Below, piece after piece: positions 54,424 through 63,491 of a stretch of 64,000 nucleotides of DNA (within the stretch, counting starts at the first letter, position 1; every line of letters starts with the position of its first letter). The position numbers were made by a program, and so were the translations under genes. Source of the stretch: Ardenticatenales bacterium (lineage in GTDB: Bacteria; Chloroflexota; Anaerolineae; Promineifilales; Promineifilaceae); the NCBI GenBank assembly GCA_020634515.1, contig JACKBL010000004.1:1-64000 (forward strand). The letters run 5' to 3'. The notes beneath the pieces were generated by a model. That model worked only from the letters and a program-made list of their open reading frames with translations, did not search any database and had not been told where the DNA came from.

Positions 54424-55671
54424 ACCACAGTAAATCGTGGTTGACCGTCAAAAACGGCCAATTTGGCAAAAAAGGATTCATCATGCATACTGGTAAGTTT
54501 TGCAGAACCGAAATCAGTAGGAGACATGATGAATCCAGAACAACTATTTTGCCCTAATATCGACTGTCCGGCTAGAGGACAACGGGGTGAAGGCAATATC
54601 ACCGTCCATAGCCAAAAAGAAAAGCGATGTCATTGTCATGTCTGCAACACAACATTTGCCGTCAGCAAAGGGACATTGTTCTATCGCTTGCGCACCGACC
54701 CGCAAATAGTGATGTGGGTCATCGTCTTGCTGGCGTATGGCTGTCCCGTCCAGGCCATCGTCAAAGCCTTTGGGTTTGATGAGCGCACGGTCAAGAATTG
54801 GTGGCAACGAGCGGGTGTGCATTGCGCACATGTCCATGAAGCGGTCATTGCCAGCCAGCCACTGGACTTGCAACAAGTGCAAGCGGATGAAATCAAAGTC
54901 AAGGTACAAGGCGGTTCGGTGTGGATGGCGTTGGCGATGATGGTATCCACCCGACTCTGGTTAGGTGGCGTCATCAGCCCGCGACGGGATAAGCGCTTGC
55001 TGCAAAGCCTGACGGACAAGGTGCGCCAAATGGCCTTGTGTCGTCCGTTGTTGTTGGCGGTGGATGGCTTGCCCGGCTACGTCAAAGCCTTTGGCCGCAG
55101 TTTCCGCAGCAAGTTGCCCCGCTGGGGGCAGCCAGGTCGTTGTCAATGGCACGCCTGGTCCGAAGTGGCTATCGTGCAAGTCATCAAACGGCGTCTGCCA
55201 TCTGGACTGGAGGTTGAACGACGAGTGGCTCAGGGTGACCCGCAACAGGTAGAGAAGCTGATTGCCACGACGCAAAATGGAGTGGGTGTTATCAATACCG
55301 CTTTCATTGAGCGGCTCAATGCCACCTTCCGCTCTCGCCTAAGCTGGTTGGGCCGGCGCACGCGGCATCTGGCGCAACAAACGGCGACCTTAACGGTGGG
55401 TATGTATGTCACAGGGTGTTTGTACAACCTTTGCGACCCCCATCGCTCTTTGCGTTGTCGTCTGTCTGTGGGCGAAAGGGGGTATCGTTGGGTGCCGCGC
55501 ACGCCAGCTATCGCAGCGGGATTGACAGACCACATCTGGACAGTCGATGAATTGTTAATGTATCGTGTGCCACCACCGCGTTGGACACCACCCAAGCAAC
55601 GTGGGCGGCCTTCTAAAGCGTTGCTAGAACTGATAAATCGATGGTGTTAACCGACCACGATTAACTGTGGT
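54424..55671 (+). mobile_element. Insertion sequence with 18-bp terminal inverted repeats
   Basis: About 1.25 kb bounded by ACCACAGTAAATCGTGGT on the left and the inverse of ACCACAGTTAATCGTGGT on the right (one mismatch). It encodes a single DDE transposase. I see no clear target-site duplication. It lacks the TGCCGGCA octamer that is common elsewhere, consistent with recent arrival. It is inserted between the carboxylase gene and an older transposase remnant. Confidence 0.85.
54526..55650 (+). CDS. Zinc-ribbon DDE transposase (IS1/IS1595-like)
   Basis: 374 aa. An N-terminal zinc ribbon (CPNIDCPARG, later CHCHVCNTTF) is followed by a helix-turn-helix-like segment (VQAIVKAFGFDERTVKNWWQ). An RNase-H-type domain has Asp in QADEIKVKV, Asp in LAVDGLPGY and Glu in FIERLNATFRSRL as the likely DDE triad. 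The reading frame is intact, so the element may be active. The start at 54526 follows TAGGAG. Its family name is given only by general resemblance. Confidence 0.85.
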   Translation: MMNPEQLFCPNIDCPARGQRGEGNITVHSQKEKRCHCHVCNTTFAVSKGTLFYRLRTDPQIVMWVIVLLAYGCPVQAIVKAFGFDERTVKNWWQRAGVHCAHVHEAVIASQPLDLQQVQADEIKVKVQGGSVWMALAMMVSTRLWLGGVISPRRDKRLLQSLTDKVRQMALCRPLLLAVDGLPGYVKAFGRSFRSKLPRWGQPGRCQWHAWSEVAIVQVIKRRLPSGLEVERRVAQGDPQQVEKLIATTQNGVGVINTAFIERLNATFRSRLSWLGRRTRHLAQQTATLTVGMYVTGCLYNLCDPHRSLRCRLSVGERGYRWVPRTPAIAAGLTDHIWTVDELLMYRVPPPRWTPPKQRGRPSKALLELINRWC

Positions 55672-55736
55672 CTCACCCGCCACACAAGGCGGATTGACAA
55701 AAAATGAGAATAGCTTTGACTCATCCGAAAAAAGCC

Positions 55737-57471
55737 TTAATCGGCAGAGGGCCAAGCAACAGCGAAAACTGACGATTCAGGCAGGAAAACAGGACGATGG
55801 GCAAAAGTAGCCGCCCAATGACGATACCAAGCCATTATAATGGCGACCAATACACCCAATCGGACCAAAATAGAAGCGACAGACACTTCTGCATCCACCC
55901 GGAATACTTGCTCCCGGAAATATTGGCAAAGACGATGAACATTCACCATCAAAGCCGAACCACAAACAACCATGTGGGCACGAATCAGACCGCGTACCGG
56001 CAGTTTCCCGCCAGGGAAAGGATGCTTGACCGAGCGCACTGTCGCTTCGACACCGGCACAAACCCCGTTGTTAGTTGCTGTTATCCGCTGCCTCAACCGC
56101 GCCATTTGAATCGAGCGCGTCGTTACAAACAAGGTAGGGCCGATTCGTTTTCGCCGCTTGACCCAGCACGCCTTATCGAAAAAGGGGCATTGGGCACAAA
56201 CATCCTCGTCAAAACGAGCCAACCAACGCCCCGCTCCCTGACCTGGCAGCAACACAATCACCTGTCCACCAGGACAACCCACTTGTTCGGGCACACCCTC
56301 ATCGGATAACTGCCAACTGTAGGCATCCCAGCCCCATTTGTTCATTTTGCCCTTGCCCCTCGGATGCGCAAAGGATGCAGTTCAACGCCATGCTCATCAC
56401 AGATCGCCTCGGACGTCGGTCCGGCGTAGCTGCCATCAACCGTTACTTTCTCTATCTGATGACCCCGTTCCGCTTGTTCGGTCAGCGATTGCGCCAACAA
56501 TTGTCCGTCATCGCTATCGTTGCTGGCCGTTTGCACACTGGTTATCAACTGCACCGGATTGTCCGGGTCGCAAGTCTCACCGATGTTGCTGACATAGCCC
56601 CGATACCGTTCGCCATTCTTCTCCCGATAGGTCGCTTCCGGGTCATGAGGCGATTGCAGACTGTCCGCCGCCACTTCCGCCGCTGGTCGCAGCTTGATGG
56701 GCGAGTCGTCTTCTATATTCACACTGCTCCCGCAACACCCGGGCTACCAACGGGCACGCTTCGCTGTTGGCCGCGACCTGCTCCAATTCCATCAGCAGGT
56801 TGACCAACAACTCTCCCACCCGTGACAAATGGTCGGTAACTTCTTTGTCCTTCAGCTGGTAGCAGATGTGACGGGGTGTTTACCCACGTAATCCGCTCCC
56901 GCCCAAACCGCTTGTCGCTCGGGCGGCAACGCTGCTCCCCCCTGCTGCAACACCCGCAGAATCAGTTCCAACCGGCTAACTATCGCAATGTTGCTCAACA
57001 ATTGGGTGCTATCCATCCGTTGCCACCCCATTTTCAAGCCCAACTGCGCTATTTGCTCATCGGTTACCGTTTCAAAAACAACCTGATACAGATTCTCTCC
57101 CGTTGCTTCCGCGTGTTCTCGAACCCGACGCCGCAGATTTTGGAAGGTTCGGATGGTGGGTATGTGTTGACTCAAGTCACCCAGCCCCAGTGCATAGCGC
57201 GTTTGCAGGTCAAACTGCAAATGGCTCTCCAGTTCCTCATTCGTCCAGCTAAACCTGCTTTTGAGCATATCGCGGCCCACCATGGTGCGTTGGGCCGCGA
57301 ATCGACCTCACTGTACAGCGTGGCGAACTGTTCTTCCGGGATTTGACCGAAAACCATCGTGCGGAATGTGTATGCCCAGGAACTGTGCAACTGCTGGCAC
57401 ATTTTTCCCGACAGCAGGAAATCACTGTTGAAGAAACTGGGTTGTTGCTGTTGGCTATTTTTGCGAAACAT
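55737..57471 (-). pseudogene. Frameshifted IS1182-type transposase
   Basis: Pieces of one transposase lie in order on the minus strand in different frames. They are the N-terminus (57471 to about 57250: PSFFNSDFLLSGKMCQQLHS), a second part (57283-56852: LKSRFSWTNEELESHLQFDL), a short helical part (to 56643), a DDE-like part (56722-56342: KVTVDGSYAGPTSEAI) and a C-terminal zinc-binding/helical part (56345-55737: CAQCPFFDKACW). At least four frameshifts separate them. The full product would be about 575 aa. Terminal inverted repeats were not recognised. It separates the RHS array from the lipid cluster. Confidence 0.85.
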
Positions 57472-57569
57472 AGGTCCTTTTCTCGTCAGGAAGATGCCTT
57501 TATTTTATCATGTTATGTTGAGTTGCGCACTGTTTGGGCCGCTTGATCGTTTTTTGGTAGAGTCAGGAT

Positions 57570-58856
57570 TTAAGGATTAGTTGGATACGTATATCGTGAC
57601 AGCCTCCTTTGAGATTCATATACCTGCCCAACATCAACTAACATATTCACGACACCTATTCCTCCCAAAATTAATTCGCCAAGGACACCTTCTTCCGGGT
57701 GAAGTGCTGCTATTCCAGCAGCGGTAAACCATCCCGCCGAGTCTACAGATGTTCCCATCCAATCTATTTCAGGCATTGGATTATAGGGGTCAGAAAAATG
57801 ACCTGTGCCAATAACAAACATATACTGTGACGAATCTAAAGGATTTGATCTAAGTAACAACATGTTACTCGCGCTTACAGAGTGTCTACTTCCGATCAAA
57901 GAAGATAAACTGTCATAACCATGTTCCCAATCCCAATAACCATGTAGCACATGATCGAGCCTCATATGACCTAAGTCTTCCCCACCAACTGATGTGAATG
58001 CGGAAATCATTACTCCCGGCCCAAAAGGCATGTCCCCATCTGCGTGGAAACTGAATTGAATTGCCATGTTTATACCATCGTAGGCCTCAAAATCAACATA
58101 ATCTCCAACTTTTGCCTGTATTAACATATCCCACCAGCCTCTGTATTGTGTTTCCCAAAACGTAAATAGAAGTGTAATATCTTCATCGCTCCATCCAATA
58201 TCTTTATAATATCGATAGATTTCAGAATACTCGTTATATCCATCCTCATATGATCCCATATCAAAGTGCCCAGTTGGATCAATTCGGTTGACAGGGTTAT
58301 TTCGCACATAAGAAAAGCGATTATAGGATTGGGGACTCGTTGGGTCGGGGACGAGGGTATCTGCGGAGACAAATCGCCCCACGCCGGGTAAGTAGTACCG
58401 CGCGTTGTAGTAGATGAGTCCGAGGTCGTCGTTGTGCTTCTGGCCGGTGTAGCCGCGGTCGGTATAGGTTTGGCTGGGGGCGGTGCGGTAGGCGCCGAAG
58501 GGGAGGTAGCGGGTGCGGCTGCCGGCAACCATGCCGCCACCGTTATTGTAGCTCATGACGCTATTGCTGCCGAGGTGGTCGCTGTGCAGGTGCAGCAGGT
58601 TGTTGGTCTCGCCAGGGACGACCTGCCGCACGGCGACGGCCTGCCCGGCAAGGAAGTAGACGCTGCGTTGGACGATGGTGTAGCCGCTCTGGATGCCGCC
58701 GCCGTTGTCGTCGGGCGCTTGCGGGCTTTGCGGCATGGGGGTGGGAGCTTCCTGGTAGGTAAACGACCAGGCGTCGGGCCAGGGGCCGGCCTGGACGCAG
58801 TCTTCGTCCTGGCAGGCGCGGACGCGCCAGGTGTAGCTGTCGGGGACGAGGAGCAA
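57570..58856 (-). CDS. Orphan RHS core with C-terminal tip 1
   Basis: 428-aa open frame, 5'-truncated: an in-frame TAG stands immediately before it and there is no proper start. Residues 1-190 are the end of an RHS shell (LHLHSDHLGSNSVMSYN, DLGLIYYNARYYLPGVGRF, NPVNRIDPTGHF). The remaining 240 residues are a unique tip (IGWSDEDITLLFTFWETQYR, LGHMRLDHVLHGYWDWEHG) not recognised as a known toxin fold. In RHS systems such tips are polymorphic toxins. No immunity gene follows, because the transposase remnant begins there. The core segment is nearly identical to that at about 60172-60632. Probably a silent cassette. Confidence 0.8.
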   Translation of the reverse strand: MLLVPDSYTWRVRACQDEDCVQAGPWPDAWSFTYQEAPTPMPQSPQAPDDNGGGIQSGYTIVQRSVYFLAGQAVAVRQVVPGETNNLLHLHSDHLGSNSVMSYNNGGGMVAGSRTRYLPFGAYRTAPSQTYTDRGYTGQKHNDDLGLIYYNARYYLPGVGRFVSADTLVPDPTSPQSYNRFSYVRNNPVNRIDPTGHFDMGSYEDGYNEYSEIYRYYKDIGWSDEDITLLFTFWETQYRGWWDMLIQAKVGDYVDFEAYDGINMAIQFSFHADGDMPFGPGVMISAFTSVGGEDLGHMRLDHVLHGYWDWEHGYDSLSSLIGSRHSVSASNMLLLRSNPLDSSQYMFVIGTGHFSDPYNPMPEIDWMGTSVDSAGWFTAAGIAALHPEEGVLGELILGGIGVVNMLVDVGQVYESQRRLSRYTYPTNP

Positions 58857-58885
58857 CTAACCAATCTTCTGCCAGCCAGGAGCTA

Positions 58886-59327
58886 TCATCTTGATTTATT
58901 CCGTTCGAGTATCCGGCCCATACCGAATAATAGCGTTGTTACGCACGCAAGCGCCATTAAGAACATGACACCTTGTGTTTGAAGGTTTTTATTGGTACAG
59001 AAATCAAGTACGCCGTTCAATAATAGTGGCAAGCCGGCACCATCCATCCCACAAATGGCGGGAAATGACGCTATTGCTACCATGTATACAGGAATTGGTA
59101 ATGCAGATATGAGAGCCAGGAAGGAATACTCCTTGACCTTGCCTCCACTCTTTGCACTGAAAAAAGGCGACAACAATCTTTCTTGAATCAGGGCATTCAC
59201 AATTCCCAGTACGATGGATGACAATACGACTAGTTCGGCAGTTAACATAGTGGATACCATAAGTAGGATGTACCAAGCAATTAGCCATGCCACAAGGTAC
59301 AAAAAAAAGGGTTCTGTTTGTTGTCAT
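58886..59327 (-). pseudogene. Candidate immunity membrane protein with poly-T frameshift
   Basis: A gene whose ATG (59327) overlaps the stop of the preceding tip as ATGA, the coupling expected of toxin and immunity. The first codons read MTTNRTLFF. An eight-base A-run on the plus strand (59301-59308) then puts the rest out of frame. The main part in the other frame (to 58886) is a four-segment membrane protein (YLVAWLIAWYILLMVSTML, FLALISALPIPVYMVAIASF). Removing one base restores one product of about 146 aa. It may be decay, slippage-controlled expression or a sequencing error. Confidence 0.65.
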
Positions 59328-60672
59328 GGTGGAGATTCCCTATCAATCGTGGATTGGACTTGGTCGCTGAGGAATTCTGCTGCTTCATCTATTCCATACA
59401 AATTCACCAGGCGAAGAAACTCTGCAAATACCCCCTAGATATTTCCCCATATAGATGCTACGCTGTTCAGCTTCAATGTAGAGTACAAATCCCTCCCCAG
59501 GTCCCGTTTTCATAAAGCCCTTGATTGTGGAAATAGTGCTATCAGAACTAGATACGGGGATTACCCCAAAATCTTGAGCTAGTGAGGTCAGAAGAGACGA
59601 AAAACCCCAGGCGATACTCCCGCCTATCGCTCCTGATACCGTATCTATAACCATGGTTTGGGGATCGAGCAACCCAAGCTCATGAGCCTCGTCCCATAAT
59701 TTAGCAATCTCAAATTCATTGTTCCCTCGCAAGTGATCAAGGGCTTGGGATACGGTAGCTTCAGTTAAAGCTCGAGCTTGTCCAGCCGTGAAGTAACCAA
59801 TAGCGCCATACTTCGTTGCTTCTAATAAGCCAATCCCTGCTGGGCGCCGCCACCAGCAGTGGCGGCAAGACCAAAGGTGCCTCCGATTATTGCTCCCCAA
59901 CAACCCCTGCCGCAATTTTGCTTGGGTCAATATCCGTGGTCAAAGACGCTGTGAGGGTCATGCCTCCCTGTAGGTTTCCTAGCACTTGTTTGCCGTAAGC
60001 TGCTAAACCACCACCAATTGCTCCTCCTAATGCTCCAAGGCACCAGGGACAATGCCCACTTGGATCGGTGATTCTGGTCGGCTGGTTGAAAACATAACTA
60101 TAGCGGTTGAAGGATTGGGGATTGCCGGCATCCGGCACAATCGAATCCGCGCTCAGGAACCGGCCCACGCCGGGGAGGTAATACCGCGCGTTGTAGTAGA
60201 TGAGTCCGAGGTCGTCGTTGTGCTTCTGGCCGGTGTAGCCGCGGTCGGTATAGGTTTGGCTGGGGGCGGTGCGGTAGGCGCCGAAGGGGAGGTAGCGGGT
60301 GCGGCTGCCGGCAACCATGCCGCCACCGTTATTGTAGCTCATGACGCTATTGCTGCCGAGGTGGTCGCTGTGCAGGTGCAGCAGGTTGTTGGTCTCGCCA
60401 GGGACGACCTGCCGCACGGCGACGGCTTGCCCGGCGAGGAAGTAGACGCTGCGTTGGACGATGGTGTAGCCGCTCTGGATGCCGCCGCCGTTGCCGTCGG
60501 GCGCTTGCGGGCTTTGCGGCATGGGGGTGGGAGCTTCCTGGTAGGTAAACGACCAGGCGTCGGGCCAGGGGCCGGCCTGGACGCAGTCTTCGTCCTGACA
60601 GGCACGGACGCGCCAGGTGTAGCTGTCGGGGAGCAGCAGCAGCCAACCAGTGTCGTAGCTCTCCGTGATCAT
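59324..60672 (-). pseudogene. Orphan RHS core with degraded tip 2
   Basis: Starts at an ATG (60672) with the same RHS core as tip 1 (SDHLGSNSVMSYNN, YYNARYYLPGVGRFLSAD), ending in RITDPSGHCPWC. A glycine-rich hydrophobic segment follows (CLGALGGAIGGGLAAYG). The frame then breaks. After KIAAGVVGE the sequence continues in a second frame as GAIIGGTFGLAATAGGGAQQ, then in a third as LLEATKYGAIGYFTAGQ down to YLGG. It breaks again before FAEFLRLVNLYGIDEAAEFL and a stop at 59324. The first two breaks lie in G-runs and are healed by one extra G; the third needs one G fewer. The original tip was about 310 residues. Confidence 0.75.
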
Positions 60673-60740
60673 CTCGATTCAAGGCTTTAAACGCCATTTG
60701 TGGCGTATCTGAAGTCTCTATGGCCACTCCAGTGATGTGA

Positions 60741-61871
60741 CTATGGTAGGTCGTCCTCTTCAGCCGCAAATGTTGCTAATGTGCGACGAGCAGAGCCGTC
60801 TGCACGCATAACATTCAACTGCCACCAACGGGAATCTGGCCCTTCACCTATCTGTCCCGTAGACCAAAAGGCTATTTGCGCCCCATCCGGCGACCATAGC
60901 GGCGCAGACTCATGCTCATCCGGCGTGTCTGTCAACGCCCGTTGCTCACTACCATCAGCGTTCATCACATAAATCTCCTGGTTGAATTCCTTGATGCTGA
61001 GGGCATGATACCGGGTGAAGACGATTTGACGACCATTGGGCGACCAGGAGAAATCCCTTTCGTGCTGGGGGGCGGTGTTGGTCAGGTTAACCACATTGCT
61101 GCCATCAACATCCATGACGAAGATGTCCTGGTTCCCATCACGGGAGATGTAAGTGATTTGTCGGCCATCGGGCGACCAACGGAGGTGAAATTCACAATCT
61201 TTGGTATCTGTTAGCTGGGTAATATGCCCACTATCTATATCAATGATGCCGATATTGTCCGGTCGATTTTTTCTAGCACCGGACAAAGAGACTAATATCT
61301 TTGGCTCGGAAGGATGCCACATTTTTAACCGTACTTCAATTCTGCCGGTAATCGGGCGTTCGTCTGTACCATCAATATTCATGACATACCAGCTTTGTCC
61401 TTTAACAAAGACGATATGCTTCCCATCTGGGGACCAAAGCAGCTTACCATACCCTTGAGTTAAGTAGGCTGCTTCACCAGTATCATAGTCAAGGCGATAA
61501 AGGTTTGTGCCATCATGTAGTGCAACGACATTGTCTATCGGAGACCATACAGGAGACCACCTTCCGTCTTTTACTTCTGGCAAATTAACATGAAGGTCGA
61601 AAGGTTCGACCAAACCAGTCTCAAGTGACACTATGTACCACCTGGAAGGATGCCTGAGACTCGCAAACTCAAACAAGATGTGTTCCGCGTCGGATGACCA
61701 TTGGAAAATCCCATTGCCGCCTCCAACATTATAACTTCCATAAGCATTTGCCAAAACAGGGCATCTGTCAGGAATATCTTGAGCCGTGTCCCATATGCAA
61801 CTAACGAGAAGCAGTGAGGTCAATAGAATGAAAACCCCTCTGTAGACCATAGTTAACCGCTTGAAGCCCAT
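60741..61871 (-). CDS. PD40/TolB-like beta-propeller lipoprotein
   Basis: 376 aa. The lipoprotein signal ends in LLLVSC. Six or more PD40 repeats follow, with phrases LLWSPDGKHIVFVKG, LRWSPDGRQITYISRDGNQD, FSWSPNGRQIVFTRY and PLWSPDGAQIAFWST, forming a TolB-like propeller on the cell surface. The start lies six bases after the stop of the metallopeptidase tip, and the ribosome site is inside that gene's last codons. By position it is the candidate immunity partner of the tip, although PD40 lipoproteins are also common as unrelated binding proteins. Confidence 0.8.
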   Translation of the reverse strand: MGFKRLTMVYRGVFILLTSLLLVSCIWDTAQDIPDRCPVLANAYGSYNVGGGNGIFQWSSDAEHILFEFASLRHPSRWYIVSLETGLVEPFDLHVNLPEVKDGRWSPVWSPIDNVVALHDGTNLYRLDYDTGEAAYLTQGYGKLLWSPDGKHIVFVKGQSWYVMNIDGTDERPITGRIEVRLKMWHPSEPKILVSLSGARKNRPDNIGIIDIDSGHITQLTDTKDCEFHLRWSPDGRQITYISRDGNQDIFVMDVDGSNVVNLTNTAPQHERDFSWSPNGRQIVFTRYHALSIKEFNQEIYVMNADGSEQRALTDTPDEHESAPLWSPDGAQIAFWSTGQIGEGPDSRWWQLNVMRADGSARRTLATFAAEEDDLP

Positions 61872-61877
61872 CTCTAT

Positions 61878-62945
61878 TTACCTCCCTCCGTATTGAGAGA
61901 CGAGAATCCCTTGAGTGAAACGATGTATGTTAAGCATTGAATCTCTCAGGAGATTACTATCCTCCTCAAAAAGTGACATGTCTATAGCTGTACCCCAGTC
62001 TTTTGGTCTGGGTGGAGAACCTTCTTCAGTCATGGTAAAAACAAACACGCTAAAGGCGTCTGCCCAGGTTTCGCCAGCCCGCATGAAGCTGCGCGTCGCG
62101 GCATTGTAGCTGCCTGCCGCACTGCGGCCATATTCTCGAAAATAGTAACCTTCGGCCGCGTATTGTTTGCAGACAATGTGGCATCCACCGTTCGTGGCTT
62201 CTTCGAATGCCCGCTGTAGACCAAAGGCGTGACCAATCTCATGATACAATGTGCGCTGGTTGATTAGTTGCCCTGGCGTAATAAAAATCTTCCCTCCAGA
62301 CCAGTAGCTGGTATTTCCGTCATGGAGACGGATTTTCAGGTCTGCCAGCGGTGTTTGCGTCCAGTTGATGCCGGCATTCCCCAAAGCCGTGACGGTATTC
62401 TGTAATTGCTCTGCCAGAATCTGCAACTGCTCTTTCGTCCACGGAGCAAAGAAGTAGCCGCCGCCACCGAGTAAATCCCAGAAATCCAGCCAGCCTAGCC
62501 AGCCATTTTCACCGCAAGCAACGTCATCACAGAATTCGTTTTCCAGGTATTGCCAACATTCAGCATCATAATTCTCAGAAGCTGGGTTGGCGCGGTTGCC
62601 GGCACAGTGTCCAGTGGGGTCAGTATAGCTGAGGGGATTGTTTAGTGCATAGACATAGCGGTTGAACTGTTCGGGACTTGTTGGGTCCGGCACAATCGTA
62701 TCGGCAGAGGTGAAGCGACCGATGCCCGGCAGGTAGTAGCGGGCGTTGTAGTAGATGAGGCCGAGGTCGTCGTTGTGCTACTGGCCGGTGAAGCCGCGGT
62801 CGGTGAATGTTTGCGTCGGCGCGGTGCGGTAGGCGCCGAAGGGGAGGTAGCGGGTGCGGCTGCCGGCAACCAGCCCACCCCCATTATTGTAGCTCATGAC
62901 GCTGTTGCTGCCGCCTACGACAACCTGCCGCACGGCGACAGTCCG
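61878..62945 (-). pseudogene. Truncated RHS core with HExxH metallopeptidase tip 3
   Basis: The core segment is shortened: it lacks an internal stretch near 62912 present in the other two copies, and it has a Lys-to-stop change (CAG TAG CAC near 62778). From there the frame is open through GRFTSADTIVPDP and DPTGHC into a 230-residue tip. The tip carries the zinc motif HEIGHAFGLQ preceded by INQRTLYHEIG, and further on AGETWADAFSVFVF, a plausible third-ligand region. This resembles metallopeptidase toxins of polymorphic systems. A GTG at 62693 could still start the tip alone. The PD40 lipoprotein follows closely. Confidence 0.75.
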
Positions 62946-63410
62946 CTAGAGCGAACTGGATTGTGGGGGAAATCTATAGAAAGCCAGCCAATAAGAAATC
63001 AACAAGAGTAGACCAAACAGTATGTTGAGAACGAACGTATCTTGAACTTCACGGAACTCTGTTAAGCCCAAGAGAATCCCAAGAAGAACCCAACGACCTA
63101 TAGCTGTGTGCCTGAGATGAATGTCTTGGCGGACCTTCCTTAACAGCCACGCCACAACTGCTACAAATAAACCAGCAACACTGATATAAATGGCTAAATT
63201 AACCAATGTGCCTCCAAAATCCGACGGAAAAAGCATAAGCGCCGCAATCGATGTAATTTCGCGGATATTGCTAGGGAAGGCAAAAAAAATCAAAACGTCG
63301 CACAGTGACGCTGAAACAATATATGAAAGAACAAATGCTCCTGCCATTTTTAAAGATGTTCGCCCAATCACAATAGTTTTCCCTCCAAGATTTCGCCTTG
63401 ACCTATCCAC
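62946..63410 (-). CDS. Four-segment membrane protein, candidate immunity
   Basis: 154 aa with about four membrane segments (LKMAGAFVLSYIVSASLCDV, LVNLAIYISVAGLFVAVVAW, WVLLGILLGLTE, FGLLLLISYWLAFY). It is not recognised as a named family. It lies 81 bases downstream of the partial tip gene at the window edge and upstream of a broken RHS core, the place where an immunity gene is expected. A membrane immunity protein would suit a toxin that acts on or enters through the membrane. Role inferred from position only. Confidence 0.6.
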   Translation of the reverse strand: MDRSRRNLGGKTIVIGRTSLKMAGAFVLSYIVSASLCDVLIFFAFPSNIREITSIAALMLFPSDFGGTLVNLAIYISVAGLFVAVVAWLLRKVRQDIHLRHTAIGRWVLLGILLGLTEFREVQDTFVLNILFGLLLLISYWLAFYRFPPQSSSL

Positions 63411-63491
63411 AACTGCAACAAGAGATTGCCTATGACTGGATGCAACGCACTTAATGATAGGCGCTCAATACCGCTAAATTGCGAAATCGGC

